Assembly (NCBI GenBank): GCA_029245125.1
Contig: JAQWPZ010000030.1
Span: 1-43,748 of the forward strand
Direction of reading: 5' to 3'
Length of the DNA: 43,748 nucleotides
Origin: Rubripirellula sp.
GTDB taxonomy: Bacteria > Planctomycetota > Planctomycetia > Pirellulales > Pirellulaceae
A model generated the notes under the pieces. That model was not told the DNA's origin, did no database searches, and saw only the letters and a list, made by a program, of their open reading frames with translations. This document shows, in pieces, positions 1 to 9,757 of the stretch (position 1 is its first letter; each line of letters begins with the position of its first letter). A program made the position numbers and the translations under genes.

Positions 1-571
1 AGTCTTTGAAGTGTGCCGATGGTGGCAGTTCAATTTTTCGCTCAGTCGCCCAGGTGCCGTCTGTTGTTCGTCGGAATACATAAACGAGGCCCGTCCCAGG
101 TTGCCCCTTGGTGCTGGTTGCCGCCTCCGCAAGTCCGATCAGATACTCGTCATCTCCTCGCCAGAAATGTCCGACCCCTTCAAAGCCCTTGTTGCGTTTC
201 TTAAAAGAAGGCTCAAGCAGGGTGCATCTTATGAACCCAAAATCTTTATCGTACTCCGATACAAGCCCTTGGAACTTTTTGTTGCTGTTCTTGAGGGCTT
301 CGATGATCAGGTGGTATCGTTCCTTTCGAGGGTCGAAGGTAATGTCTTCAAAACCGACCCCGACGTTGAGCACTGGGATTAGATGATTATTGCCAGTTGG
401 TTCCAGAGACAGGTCCACGCTTCCCACGGCGTTGGCGTTATCAAAAATCACATGGCAGGTTGCGGGATTGTTTGCAAAGACTCCGCTCGCCTCGAGCAAA
501 CTCTTTTTGTCTTTGCCGGTGAATAGTTCATGGAGTTTGCGCTCTCGAAGTAGTTTCAATTCAACGCACAT
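1..571 (-). CDS. Hypothetical protein, partial (runs off left edge)
   Basis: An open minus-strand frame runs from an ATG at 571-569 to the window edge without a stop, giving about 190 residues. An AGGAGG lies at 577-582, four bases before that ATG, and favours this start. The frame stays open upstream to a TAG at 671-673, and a GTG at 646-644 would add about 25 plausible helical residues (including RRDYDRRQAFAEEVK), so the true start is uncertain. The product begins MCVELKLLRERK and includes GFEDITFDPRKERYHLIIEA and later NKGFEGVGHFW and YLIGLAEA. This pattern resembles secreted or cytoplasmic beta-propeller proteins of the esterase-like-phytase/SdiA-regulated type, but that is a weak impression. 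No signal peptide is visible. The reading frame is well supported; the function is not known. Confidence 0.7.
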   Translation of the reverse strand, partial: MCVELKLLRERKLHELFTGKDKKSLLEASGVFANNPATCHVIFDNANAVGSVDLSLEPTGNNHLIPVLNVGVGFEDITFDPRKERYHLIIEALKNSNKKFQGLVSEYDKDFGFIRCTLLEPSFKKRNKGFEGVGHFWRGDDEYLIGLAEAATSTKGQPGTGLVYVFRRTTDGTWATERKIELPPSAHFKD

Positions 572-1130
572 CTTGACCTCCTCGGCAAATGCTTGGCGAC
601 GATCGTAGTCGCGTCGATCAACGGATGAAATCGTTGAACTCGACACAATCAACGCGGAATGGCAGCAGAACTAATTCCACCCAAAAAAATACGCAGTTTC
701 TTCGATGACGGGTACGGTGCGAAAAGCCCGTTGCCTGCTGCCGAGCCCACACCCGCATCGCGGCAAAGGGAGAGATTTCACCACTGCGGATCAGAATGGG
801 CTTTCTGAAATATTCAAAGAGGGAGCATGAAATTGCTGTCTGCGATCGTTTTGACCAGCAAAACAGGTTAAATGCTCAGCAGCATGGGCATTTTTTAAGA
901 ACCTTTTGTGTGCCGGGTATTTTTCGCGATTGTGGGCAGGTTTTCCCCTTTAGGACGTTAGGGGCGTCGATATCCGCCGTCCACCCTCTGGTCGGTAGGT
1001 TTGGTGACCGCGCGAGCCAGTAACGCCAGAGAAGTCGCGTTGACTGGCAACGGACGGAAATTATAGTCCCACTGTCTTCTCGGTCGAAAGCAACGACTCG
1101 CGGAAATATCACACCTCATGCTTGACTACT
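572..1130. other. Intergenic region, no gene recognised
   Basis: This stretch separates two divergently transcribed genes, so it should carry both promoters. Short open frames here (for example 796-1023 on the plus strand) show no recognisable domain and no convincing ribosome binding site. No tRNA, repeat array or clear hairpin was seen. Confidence 0.5.
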
Positions 1131-2954
1131 ATGCTTCAATATTTTCGGTTGAGAGCTCCCTCAGCCAAGGACGATCTTCTTTCCGGTTTTACGGTGGCTT
1201 TGGCGCTTGTTCCTGAGGCGATCGCTTTCGCTTTTGTCGCCGGTGTCTCGCCGGTTATCGGCCTTTACTCTGCTTTTTTTATCGGCCTGATTACGGCAAT
1301 TTTCGGTGGGCGTCCCGGAATGATCTCCGGCGCAACTGGGGCGATGGCAGTGGTCGTCGTGGGATTGGTCGCGATTCACGGAATTGAGTATCTATTCCCG
1401 ACCGTCATTTTGTGTGGAATCATCCAAATAGCGGTCGGCGGGTTACGCCTTGGGAAACTGATTCGACTGGTGCCACATCCTGTGATGCTGGGGTTTGTCA
1501 ACGGTTTGGCGATTGTGATTTGTCTAGCGCAGATCGGCAGTTTTAAAACATTCAATCCAGAAATTGGCGAACTGACTTTCTTGCGCGGCTTTCCACTATT
1601 CGTGATGCTGTCACTGGTAGCGTTGACAATGGCCATTATTTGGCTGCTGCCCAAATGGACCAAGGCGATTCCACCGTCGCTCGCCGCGATTTTATCGGTG
1701 ACTTTCCTCTCCATTGGAATCAACCATTACGCGGCAGGAACGGGGGATCGTGGCGATGAGAACTTAGTGGCGACTGTTGGCGATATGCTCACGTCGAATG
1801 CAGCAGCAACCGACATTGCGAAGAGCAAACGCGAGGCTGCTCTTCCATCGGCAGGCCTTGCCGGTAGTTCAATTCAAAACGACGTCCCGACCGCTGGGCT
1901 GGTGAGTTTTCAATCTGATCAAGTGGAAGCCACGCCTGCTCTCGATGCGTTCTCGGCTGAGTCGGCATTGGTTGTTCCGGCCGTCGCTTCCCTGCCAACC
2001 GCTGCAGATCTTTCTGGATCTAGTGAAAAAGCAACCATCAGCGGTGGCTTGCCACAACTGTTCTTTCTGCAGTACGCCGTGCCGCCGTTGACAGTGGAAA
2101 CGCTGTGGATCATTTTTCCATTTGCGCTCACGCTCGCCGGTGTTGGCCTCATTGAGTCATTGATGACTTTGACGCTGATCGACGAGATCACGGAGACTCG
2201 GGGTCGGGGAAATCGTGAGTGCATTGGTCAAGGTGCCGCCAACATTCTGTGCGGAGTATTTGGTGGCATGGGAGGCTGTGCCATGATCGGCCAGTCGTTG
2301 ATTAATGTGAACTCCGGCGGTCGCGGCCGATTGTCAGGAATCACTGCTGCTGTTTGTTTGTTGCTGTTTATTTTGTTCTTTGCTCCTTGGATTCAACAAA
2401 TTCCGATGGCAGCCTTGGTGGGTGTGATGTTCATCGTCGTGATCGGCACCTTCGAATGGGCGTCGTTGAAAATGTTCCACCGCATGCCCCGCAGCGATAT
2501 GGCAGTGATGGTTTTGGTTGCAGCCTACACCGTATTGATGCACGACCTTGCGTCTGCGGTCATCCTGGGTGTGATCGTTTCGGCAATGGTGTTCGCGTGG
2601 AAGCATGCTTCTCATCTTGATGCTGATGTTCACATGAACGAGCATGGCGGAAAAATCTACCAACTCCATGGTCCACTATTTTTTGCTTCCGTTTCATCCT
2701 TCAAAGATCTGTTCGATCCGTCGCGTGATCCGGATGATGTTGTGATCGATTTTTATTACACCCGGGTGTACGACCAGTCAGGTCTGGAAGCGATCAATTT
2801 GCTGGCAGAGAAATACGCCGCCTGTGGCAAAAGGCTTCACCTAACCCACCTCAGCAGCGAGTGTCGCGGACTTCTTGACCGAGCCGGCGACTTCGTGGAA
2901 GTCAATCTTTCGGAAGATCCTCAATACCACGTTGCGACCGATCGTTTGGCTTAG
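1131..2954 (+). CDS. SulP family anion (sulfate-type) transporter with STAS domain
   Basis: This is an inner-membrane SLC26/SulP transporter. The N-terminus has the family pattern [20 protein letters not shown] (about residues 15-34), followed by closely packed hydrophobic segments with glycine-rich turns such as [16 protein letters not shown], and [20 protein letters not shown] near residue 380. A STAS domain occupies roughly residues 500-590, with [11 protein letters not shown] at the usual regulatory helix. The substrate could be sulfate, bicarbonate or another anion; sequence alone does not decide. About 85 residues of polar, Ala/Ser-rich sequence are inserted after TVGD (residue ~216) and before GGLPQL (~303), splitting a normally short loop. 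I chose the ATG at 1131; a TTG at 1122 in the same frame would add three residues. A GC-rich hairpin follows about 55 bases after the stop. Confidence 0.93.
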   Translation: MLQYFRLRAPSAKDDLLSGFTVALALVPEAIAFAFVAGVSPVIGLYSAFFIGLITAIFGGRPGMISGATGAMAVVVVGLVAIHGIEYLFPTVILCGIIQIAVGGLRLGKLIRLVPHPVMLGFVNGLAIVICLAQIGSFKTFNPEIGELTFLRGFPLFVMLSLVALTMAIIWLLPKWTKAIPPSLAAILSVTFLSIGINHYAAGTGDRGDENLVATVGDMLTSNAAATDIAKSKREAALPSAGLAGSSIQNDVPTAGLVSFQSDQVEATPALDAFSAESALVVPAVASLPTAADLSGSSEKATISGGLPQLFFLQYAVPPLTVETLWIIFPFALTLAGVGLIESLMTLTLIDEITETRGRGNRECIGQGAANILCGVFGGMGGCAMIGQSLINVNSGGRGRLSGITAAVCLLLFILFFAPWIQQIPMAALVGVMFIVVIGTFEWASLKMFHRMPRSDMAVMVLVAAYTVLMHDLASAVILGVIVSAMVFAWKHASHLDADVHMNEHGGKIYQLHGPLFFASVSSFKDLFDPSRDPDDVVIDFYYTRVYDQSGLEAINLLAEKYAACGKRLHLTHLSSECRGLLDRAGDFVEVNLSEDPQYHVATDRLA

Positions 2955-3299
2955 CAGCGATCGATGATTGATGTGACTCGACTCGAGTGCCTTGCTCGGC
3001 ACTCACCGGCCGGCCGATCTGACACTCGGCCGGCATCTTCCCCGCCTCCAGTTCGGGTTACCCAGTTCCGGCTACCCCTGTTTGGGTGGATTTGGACGGT
3101 TCTTGGATTTTTCGGTTTCCGTTGCTGTGTGGTATGTGAAAGCTCCACGTGGAGTCCGTTCATCCTCGCATTGATCGAATCTCGAAATCAGTCGAGCTGG
3201 TTGTGTTTCGTGGGTTTGCCGTCGGATGTGTATGATGATGGTAGAACGCATGCGATATGCGATCGCAGGAACTCATCGGACTGCTATTGAGTTGGGATT
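2955..3299. other. Intergenic region with hairpin and short tandem repeat
   Basis: This gap lies between the SulP gene and the first TPR/UnbV lipoprotein, both on the plus strand. It holds a 9-bp inverted repeat (3009-3034, listed separately) and two adjoining 14-bp imperfect copies, AGTTCGGGTTACCC and AGTTCCGGCTACCC, at 3050-3077. No other gene is apparent. The last ~150 bases should carry the promoter of the lipoprotein gene. Confidence 0.6.
3009..3034 (+). terminator. GC-rich hairpin, possible terminator of the SulP gene
   Basis: GCCGGCCGA (3009-3017) and TCGGCCGGC (3026-3034) form a perfect 9-bp stem with an 8-base loop, 54 bases after the SulP stop. There is no T-tract after it, so it could instead be a transcript-stabilising or factor-dependent element. 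Confidence 0.5.
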
Positions 3300-6200
3300 A
3301 TGAAGCTCTCGGTAACCATTTCTCTATCCTGTTCCGTGGGCCTTTGGTGCGTCGCGATTGCCTCGTTGTTGCAATCTGGTTGTGGTCAATCGAGTGATAC
3401 GAGCTCTGAGCAACCAACCACGTCGGAGGAGGCAGTCGGTCAGGATATACCGCTTCCGGTTGAGCAACCAAGTCCAGCTGCGCGCGACGAGCAGCCGATC
3501 ATTGAGGAATTGGATACGAGCAATTCTGAGCGAGCGTCCGTGATGGAGAAATCACAGGTGCTAGTGGATCGTGGCGACTACAGAGGCGCTGCCGCGGCTT
3601 TGAACGAGTTGCTGCTGATAGATCCCAGCGACGTGGAAGTCTTATTTCGACTGGCACAGGTCGAGTCCGGTGCCGGTAATTTGTCGAAATCGGTGGAGAT
3701 TTTGAGCGAGATTCCTGAGGATCATCCCCAAGCCGGGTTGGCGGCACTAGGGCAATCAGCTGACTGGTGCGTCGCTCTAGAGAGATATGATGAGGCGGAG
3801 CAGCTCTATAAAAGGGTTCTTGCCCGTGCTCCCAATGCGGCGCCCGCACTTCGCCCGCTTGCGCACTTGTTGAATCGCCAAGGACGTCGCCATGAAGCAG
3901 CGATTTACATTCAAGAATTATGTAAGCAGGGAAATGTGCGACAGGATGAGTTGCATGCACTCATCTCGTTGAGTGATGCGATGTATGACGCGCCACCAGA
4001 ATCGGATCAGGTGCCAAGAGAACCGACTGCTTACTGGCCAATCGGCGCATCCGGGATCGCAAGGAAGCATTTTCAAGATGAGCAGTATGCCGATGCGATC
4101 GAGCTGTTGCGTCCTTTAGTTTCTGAACAGAAAGCACCGCCGGCGATTGTTGCATTGTTTGGACGAGCTGCGGCTGAAGCACAGGACGAGCCAAGTTTTC
4201 GCTGGTGGCTTTCAAAATCCGATGCAAATGTGCGCGAGTACTCCGAGTATTGGGCCGCGATTGGCGCTTTTTTGATTGGTGAGCGTCGGTTTGAAGAAGC
4301 GATTCGTGCATTGGCCGAGGCGATTACCCGCGATCCGACAGACCTTCGTTCGTTAAGTCGCTTGCGTCAGGCTTTCTTGGTGCTTGAAGATGAGGAGCTG
4401 GCGCAGCAGTTTGCTGATCGCTGGACGGACATCCGAGAGAGTCTGCGGGCAAACAATTTAATTGCTGTAAAGCAGGCGCCTGACTTGACGGCAATTGAGC
4501 AGTTGGAAGCACGACTTAATGATTTGGACCGGCCGCTGGAAGCTCTGCTGTGGAAGGCGGTTCAGCAATATTATGCGGAAGCTCCCCTGGCCGAAAAGCA
4601 GCAAGTGAGTCAACAGCGACAGCTTTTAGTCGCCAACGGAAGTCCTTTTCCGAGTACGAAAGAGCGAATCCTTGGCTTGGATCTAGAGCAATTTCCGCTA
4701 CCGACAATTGATGCGATCAAGCCGCTGGCGGATGCCGTGACGAGTCGGGAAACCGAACATGTGATCACACCTGCGAGATTTGTGAATACTGCTCCTGATG
4801 TTGGGTTGGATCACACGTTTTTTGTGGCCAGTACACCCACTCGTTGGAGCTTTTCGATCCATCAAATGTTGGGTGGCGGTGTCGCTGTTCTGGACTATGA
4901 ATTGGACGGTAATCCTGATCTTTATTTTGCGCAAGGTGCGAGTGATCCACCTCATTTGATAGGCGAGCGGTCCAATCAGTTGATGCGACAGGTGGATGCG
5001 AGTTTTACGGAGACGACTGACGCCGCCGGCGTGGCTGAATTCGCCCATACGGTCGGTGTCGCTGCTGGCGACTGGAATCAGGATGGGTTCCCTGATTTGG
5101 TGCTGCGAAACTTGCCTGATGAGGTGTTGCTACTTAACCAAGGCGATGGCACCTTTCGCCGCGTGCAGATCGCTGACCGGTCGGACTCCAACCGCATTCC
5201 CTCATCGGCCGCCATCGCCGATTTGACGGGTGATGGGTTGCCGGACATTTTTCATGCGGATTACGTCGACGATTCACGGCGGTTCATGAAGCCGCCGGTC
5301 GACGAAACTGGACGCCCGCTGCAACCGATTTTGCCGAGCAAGTTCCAGCCCGGGAAAAATCACATCGTTGAGAACAATGGGTCGGGGGGATTCGAAGTTC
5401 GTGATTTGACACCAGACGATTCCGTTCGTGACGCTACCTCGTTGGGAATCATCATTACAGACTTTGATGGGAAGAGTGGAAATGAAATCTTCGTGGCAAA
5501 TGATTTGAAACCAAATCGACTTTGGTCATTCGATCAATCGACAGGTTGGGTGGATGTCGCAGCGTTGCGTGGTTGTGCATTCAGCTTCACAGGCGCCTCC
5601 ACCGCGTCGATGGGGGTTGCAGCCGCTGATCTTAAAAACAATGGCACGATCGATTTACACGTGACGAATTACCAGAATGAAAGCGCAAGTCTGTTCATTG
5701 GTGAGTCCGGCTTGTATCAAGATCAGAATTTGAAGTTGAAAATCGCGGTGGACAGTTTTGGTGTGTTGGGATTCGGAACACAGGCAATCGATTACGACAA
5801 TGATGGGTTGCGTGATTTAGTGGTGACAAATGGACACATTGATGATGCGGTTAGCAACCAAGGGACGTTTCGTCAGCCAGCCCAACTGTTCGCAAATCGG
5901 GGGTATGGATTCGAGTTGATTCCGGTTGAGGATCGCTCCGAATACTGGGGAGAGCAACATTTAGGTCGGACTCTGGCATCGACCGATGTGAATCGTGATG
6001 GCTTGATGGACTTCGTTGTCACCCACATCGACGAGCCTTCGGCTTTACTGATCAATCACACGGAGACGGGGAATCACTGGTTGCAGTTGCAGTTGGTCGG
6101 GACGATCAGCGAACGCGATAGCATTGGTGCACGCGTGCGTGTGCGAGCTGGCGATCAGGAGTTTGTGGAATGGGTGACAGCAGGCGACGGATATTTGTGC

Positions 6201-6371
6201 ACCAATGAGAACTTGGTTTGTTTCGGCTTGGGTGGCGTGGAAATGGTTGACTCGATCGAAATCCAATGGCCGACAGGAAAACAGCAGATTTTTAATCAGG
6301 TCTCTGTTGATCGGCGGTTCCTCATTGTGGAAGGCGAAGCCGATCCTTACCAGCTATCCGTTTCGCCATGA
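3300..6371 (+). CDS. TPR / FG-GAP propeller / ASPIC-UnbV lipoprotein (type A, copy 1)
   Basis: Predicted exported lipoprotein of 1023 residues. A hydrophobic signal ends in LLQSGC with the lipid cysteine at residue 28, followed by an acidic, Ser/Pro-rich linker. Residues ~80-410 are TPR-like helical repeats, for example YDEAEQLYKRVLARAPN. A junction motif GLDLEQFPLP lies near residue 460. Residues ~520-915 carry repeated calcium-loop FG-GAP/VCBS motifs, including DYELDGNPDL, DWNQDGFPDL, DLTGDGLPDI and DYDNDGLRDL. The C-terminus (~925-1010) is an ASPIC/UnbV domain with SERDSIGARV, AGDGYLCTNE and IQWPTG. Its nearest relative here is the gene at 11822-14833, sharing for example SEYWAAIGA and RRFEEAIRAL. 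Such proteins are usually described as CRTAC-like scaffolds or adhesion proteins; the true role is unknown. Type A lacks the cysteine pair found in the propeller of types B and C. Confidence 0.93.
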   Translation: MKLSVTISLSCSVGLWCVAIASLLQSGCGQSSDTSSEQPTTSEEAVGQDIPLPVEQPSPAARDEQPIIEELDTSNSERASVMEKSQVLVDRGDYRGAAAALNELLLIDPSDVEVLFRLAQVESGAGNLSKSVEILSEIPEDHPQAGLAALGQSADWCVALERYDEAEQLYKRVLARAPNAAPALRPLAHLLNRQGRRHEAAIYIQELCKQGNVRQDELHALISLSDAMYDAPPESDQVPREPTAYWPIGASGIARKHFQDEQYADAIELLRPLVSEQKAPPAIVALFGRAAAEAQDEPSFRWWLSKSDANVREYSEYWAAIGAFLIGERRFEEAIRALAEAITRDPTDLRSLSRLRQAFLVLEDEELAQQFADRWTDIRESLRANNLIAVKQAPDLTAIEQLEARLNDLDRPLEALLWKAVQQYYAEAPLAEKQQVSQQRQLLVANGSPFPSTKERILGLDLEQFPLPTIDAIKPLADAVTSRETEHVITPARFVNTAPDVGLDHTFFVASTPTRWSFSIHQMLGGGVAVLDYELDGNPDLYFAQGASDPPHLIGERSNQLMRQVDASFTETTDAAGVAEFAHTVGVAAGDWNQDGFPDLVLRNLPDEVLLLNQGDGTFRRVQIADRSDSNRIPSSAAIADLTGDGLPDIFHADYVDDSRRFMKPPVDETGRPLQPILPSKFQPGKNHIVENNGSGGFEVRDLTPDDSVRDATSLGIIITDFDGKSGNEIFVANDLKPNRLWSFDQSTGWVDVAALRGCAFSFTGASTASMGVAAADLKNNGTIDLHVTNYQNESASLFIGESGLYQDQNLKLKIAVDSFGVLGFGTQAIDYDNDGLRDLVVTNGHIDDAVSNQGTFRQPAQLFANRGYGFELIPVEDRSEYWGEQHLGRTLASTDVNRDGLMDFVVTHIDEPSALLINHTETGNHWLQLQLVGTISERDSIGARVRVRAGDQEFVEWVTAGDGYLCTNENLVCFGLGGVEMVDSIEIQWPTGKQQIFNQVSVDRRFLIVEGEADPYQLSVSP

Positions 6372-6442
6372 ATCGTAGGCGTGACTAAACCAGCCAGAGG
6401 CTTGACCGGGATGGTTAAGTTTGCGGTCGGTGATGGATGAGT

Positions 6443-9400
6443 TTAGGGCACGTGGGCGAATGCACTGCCGGTGCCTTCGATCAGTAAGTACTCGCCGCCA
6501 GTTTCAACTGTGCCGAAGGCTTCGCTCGATCCGCCTGGCCATCTGACAATGAGATTCTCCAGGTTAGTAGCAGTCCCGACTCCGAAAGAAATGCAACGTT
6601 CATTTGCACACTGAAACCCATCTCCTGCAAGCAATTGTTTTCGTTGTTCTGTTCCGTCAATTAGAAATCTGACCTCCGCTCCAATCGCATCGCGGTGACT
6701 GCTGGTTGCGCGAAGGACAAAGCGAACTTGTCCGTTGTCGGTGATCGTTTCGTTAATCAGTAATGAAACGGGCTCGAACAGGTGAGTCACCAGCAGATCC
6801 ATCCGGCCATCACGATTTGCATCAAGGGTAGCAACAGATCGACCCAGGTGAGGTTTTGCAAAATAGTCTCCGAGTTTTGCACCATCCGACTCGATCCACC
6901 GGCCATCCGCACGGCGACGGAAGAATTGCGATGGTTGTCGAAACAAGCGATCTTGGTGAGTGAAGTCATCGATGTCACCATTGGCGATGAATAATTCCAG
7001 CGATCCATCGTTGTCAGCATCGATCCACTGCGTCCCGTAGGCGAGCATCCGGTCAGAGGGTTCAGCAAGTCCAACCCGCTTTGATTTGTCCGCCCATAAT
7101 GCGTCACCCACTTGTTCGTAATAGGTGTTGTAATCACCGGAAAAGTGGGTGACCAAGAAGTCGACATCACCATCCTGGTCGGGGTCACCTGCTGCGATTC
7201 CCATTGAGGCCTGCGAGAGTGATCGTTCGTTCAATGCGAGGCCTCGGAGCGTTGCTTGTTCGGACATCTGAAACGTGCTTTCGTTTGGTGCAGCACACCA
7301 CAGGTGATTCGCCGTCATGTCATTGGCAACAAAAATGTCTATCCCGGGATTTTGGTCCAAGTGACCGAGGATTATTCCAAATCCACGCCCGGCCTCATGA
7401 TTGCCGAGCCATTGGTTGGTCACATCGACAAAGGTTCCTTGACCGGTCCCTTGCCAAATGCGATCTTGCTGAGCATCAAAAGCACCGGGCGAGCAGGAAC
7501 GTGGCTCTTGCAACTCATCATCAATGCAGGGTTGGTTAAAGGGTCTGTCGCCTGCACAGTATCCAACTTCATAAATATCGGCGTTGCCATCTCCATCGAT
7601 GTCAACAATTGCCGTCGAAGTGGTCCAGAGTTCCCCAGACAGTCCGGCTTGATCCGTGGCGTTGGTGAAGGTTCCATCGCCGTTATTTCTGAAGAGCTTG
7701 TTTTGTCCGATGTTTGCGACGTACAAGTCTGGAAAACCATCGGCGTTGTAATCGCCAACGGCAAGACCTTGAGCGAATCCAAGGTCACCAACACCAGCCA
7801 GCGTCGTGATCTCTTGAAAGCGTCCGGCGAGGTTTCGAAACAATCGATTCGAACTGGAATCGTTCTTTTTGGGTTGGCCATCCATGGAGGTCAGGTAAAC
7901 ATCGGGGGAACCATCGAGGTCGATGTCAATGACACCTGCTCCACCGGCACCCGATTGAAAGATTGCCAAGCCAGCCTCGTCGCCAGTGGGTTTGCCAAGT
8001 TTGCACTCGTGTTGAAGGTGTCGTGCGGTTGCTTGGTCACCGAATCGGATGTCGACGTCGGCGAGAGCTACCGATGAGGTTGTTTTCGGGGCCACCGATT
8101 TCTGCCAGCGAAAGTCGGGAAAATCTGTCAGGTCTAATTTGCTTGCGACCACGCTTTCTGGAGTTTGCCAGGGTGTCGATCCGGTCAATTTTGATCGAAT
8201 CGATTGATATATCTGAGGCAACTGTGGTTCGGGGTTCTGTGTCATGGGGAATGCTGTTTGGAGCCAGGTCGTCGCTTCCCACCTTCTTCCCAACGCATCG
8301 AGTGATTGAGCGATTTTGACTGCGTCGGTTTGCGAGTTTCGTCGCCAGGACAAAATTGCATCGACTTCATCACGAAGCGAGGCGAGCATAGCGGCTCGCT
8401 GTGAAGCTTGTTTGGCCTCGTCGACTTGCCCCATTCGAATCAAGATCGCTGACAATCGGCTGAGGGGCTCACTGTCGTTGACGTCTAGTTTTGCCGCTTG
8501 CCAGTAAGCTTTGGCGGCTTCGGGCTCTTGACCTTGCTGCTCGGCCCAGATGCCGACAGCCAGCCAATACTGCGGATGTTTTTGAATTGCATCCGGTAGC
8601 GATTTCGACCATTGGCTGATCGCAACCGCGTCATTCAATTCGACGACAGCGCGGCCATAGAACGCTTGGGCCGATACAAAGTTTGGGTAGCCTTTAACAA
8701 CTGGTTTTAATTTCTTCGCGACCTCACTCCAGCGTGAGTGGTAAGCGGGTAACATCGCCATGGAAAATTGTGGGCGTTGATCCTGCGGGTAATTATCGAG
8801 CGCGCGTTGACAAATCGATTCAACTGTTTGAGGGCGATTCAAATCAGACAGAATCAATAAGAAATTGAGATTCCCGTGACCGCGTTGAACCAACCATTGC
8901 AAATGTTCCTTTGCTTCTTGCTGCATCCCCAAGGCGGCTTGCATTCCAACCAGTTTCTGACGAAGTAAGGGGTCGTCGGCATATTGTTTGACGGCCACTT
9001 GTAACAGGTCAATTGTTTCAAAGGGGCGACCTGCATTGACGTACTGCTGTCCCAGGCGATCGTACAGATCTTTCGATGGAGGATCAGCTGATTGGATTGC
9101 TAGTTGGTAGAAAGCGATTGATCTCGTGGCGTCGCCGTCGCGGCCAGCTAAATCTCCAGCAAGCTCTAAGGCTTCGGCATCTTTCGCGTTGGCTGTTAAG
9201 GCTTGTTGAATCCATTTGTTCGCATCCTCAAACTCGCCACGCTTCATGGAAGCACGAGCTGCCGCAATCGGTTCGACAGAGCGATCTATCTCGCTGCCCG
9301 TTCGTTCGTTCGGGTCGGTGTTCGTGGACGCATTACAGCCGAGGACTGTGATGACGAACAGGGAAAGAGTCCAGCATCGCAACATCAGTCTAACCGCCAT
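6443..9400 (-). CDS. TPR / FG-GAP propeller / ASPIC-UnbV lipoprotein (type B, copy 1)
   Basis: Predicted lipoprotein of 985 residues, with lipobox VLGC and lipid cysteine at residue 22. TPR-like helices cover ~35-400 (for example DANKWIQQALTANAKDAEAL). The junction motif is KLDLTDFPDF. The propeller starts near 485 (GVIDIDLDGSPDVYL) and continues with DYNADGFPDLYVANIGQN, DIDGDGNADI and DANRDGRMDL. The UnbV domain (~890-960) contains SSHRDAIGAEV, AGDGFQCANE and VRWPGG. A cysteine-bearing loop, YCAGDRPFNQPC followed by SCSPGAFD, matches classical CRTAC-family propellers and is shared with the paralogue at 17019. The gene converges on the type A gene at 3300 with a 71-base gap and diverges from the cytochrome at 9758. 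Long open frames on its opposite strand are by-products of its Asp/Gly-rich repeats. Confidence 0.93.
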   Translation of the reverse strand: MAVRLMLRCWTLSLFVITVLGCNASTNTDPNERTGSEIDRSVEPIAAARASMKRGEFEDANKWIQQALTANAKDAEALELAGDLAGRDGDATRSIAFYQLAIQSADPPSKDLYDRLGQQYVNAGRPFETIDLLQVAVKQYADDPLLRQKLVGMQAALGMQQEAKEHLQWLVQRGHGNLNFLLILSDLNRPQTVESICQRALDNYPQDQRPQFSMAMLPAYHSRWSEVAKKLKPVVKGYPNFVSAQAFYGRAVVELNDAVAISQWSKSLPDAIQKHPQYWLAVGIWAEQQGQEPEAAKAYWQAAKLDVNDSEPLSRLSAILIRMGQVDEAKQASQRAAMLASLRDEVDAILSWRRNSQTDAVKIAQSLDALGRRWEATTWLQTAFPMTQNPEPQLPQIYQSIRSKLTGSTPWQTPESVVASKLDLTDFPDFRWQKSVAPKTTSSVALADVDIRFGDQATARHLQHECKLGKPTGDEAGLAIFQSGAGGAGVIDIDLDGSPDVYLTSMDGQPKKNDSSSNRLFRNLAGRFQEITTLAGVGDLGFAQGLAVGDYNADGFPDLYVANIGQNKLFRNNGDGTFTNATDQAGLSGELWTTSTAIVDIDGDGNADIYEVGYCAGDRPFNQPCIDDELQEPRSCSPGAFDAQQDRIWQGTGQGTFVDVTNQWLGNHEAGRGFGIILGHLDQNPGIDIFVANDMTANHLWCAAPNESTFQMSEQATLRGLALNERSLSQASMGIAAGDPDQDGDVDFLVTHFSGDYNTYYEQVGDALWADKSKRVGLAEPSDRMLAYGTQWIDADNDGSLELFIANGDIDDFTHQDRLFRQPSQFFRRRADGRWIESDGAKLGDYFAKPHLGRSVATLDANRDGRMDLLVTHLFEPVSLLINETITDNGQVRFVLRATSSHRDAIGAEVRFLIDGTEQRKQLLAGDGFQCANERCISFGVGTATNLENLIVRWPGGSSEAFGTVETGGEYLLIEGTGSAFAHVP

Positions 9401-9757
9401 GAAACCTGTTCATTGAGGATTTGTGCCACCCAACCGTTGCTGGGTAATTCACCGAATGAACCTGGAAGATCATTTTTAACTCCAAACGCCATTCTAGCGT
9501 GAAATCTCGGGTTTGCGGTGTTAACAGGGCTTGTTCTGCGTTTGGAGATGGCGATTGCCAGTGATTCGGATAAACTTGATTGAAAAGACACCGCCGCGAA
9601 AAATCGATCCTGATTGAATCGGTCGGGTCATTGTTGGACGATGAGCCGATCGGGTGCAAAATCAGTGATTGATACGGAGTGATCCCGGTTGGCACAGGAA
9701 GGGAATCTGGCCGATAGCTGCCTGTTGTTCCGCGACGTACGCTTACTCTTTCATCGA
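9401..9757. other. Divergent intergenic region between lipoprotein and cytochrome genes
   Basis: This stretch separates the start of the type B lipoprotein gene (minus) from the heptahaem cytochrome (plus) and should carry both promoters. The frame of the cytochrome stays open back to a TTG at 9689, but those residues do not resemble a signal peptide. I see no obvious hairpin terminator or separate gene. Confidence 0.5.

Noticed and set aside
796..1023. Possible 75-residue gene in the left intergenic region
   Set aside because: No ribosome binding site, domain or signal was seen, and the composition does not look coding.
7256..8077. 273-residue plus-strand open frame opposite the type B copy 1 gene
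   Set aside because: The minus strand encodes a complete TPR/FG-GAP/UnbV protein here. Asp/Gly-rich repeats leave the opposite strand open by codon bias, and the plus product has no domain.
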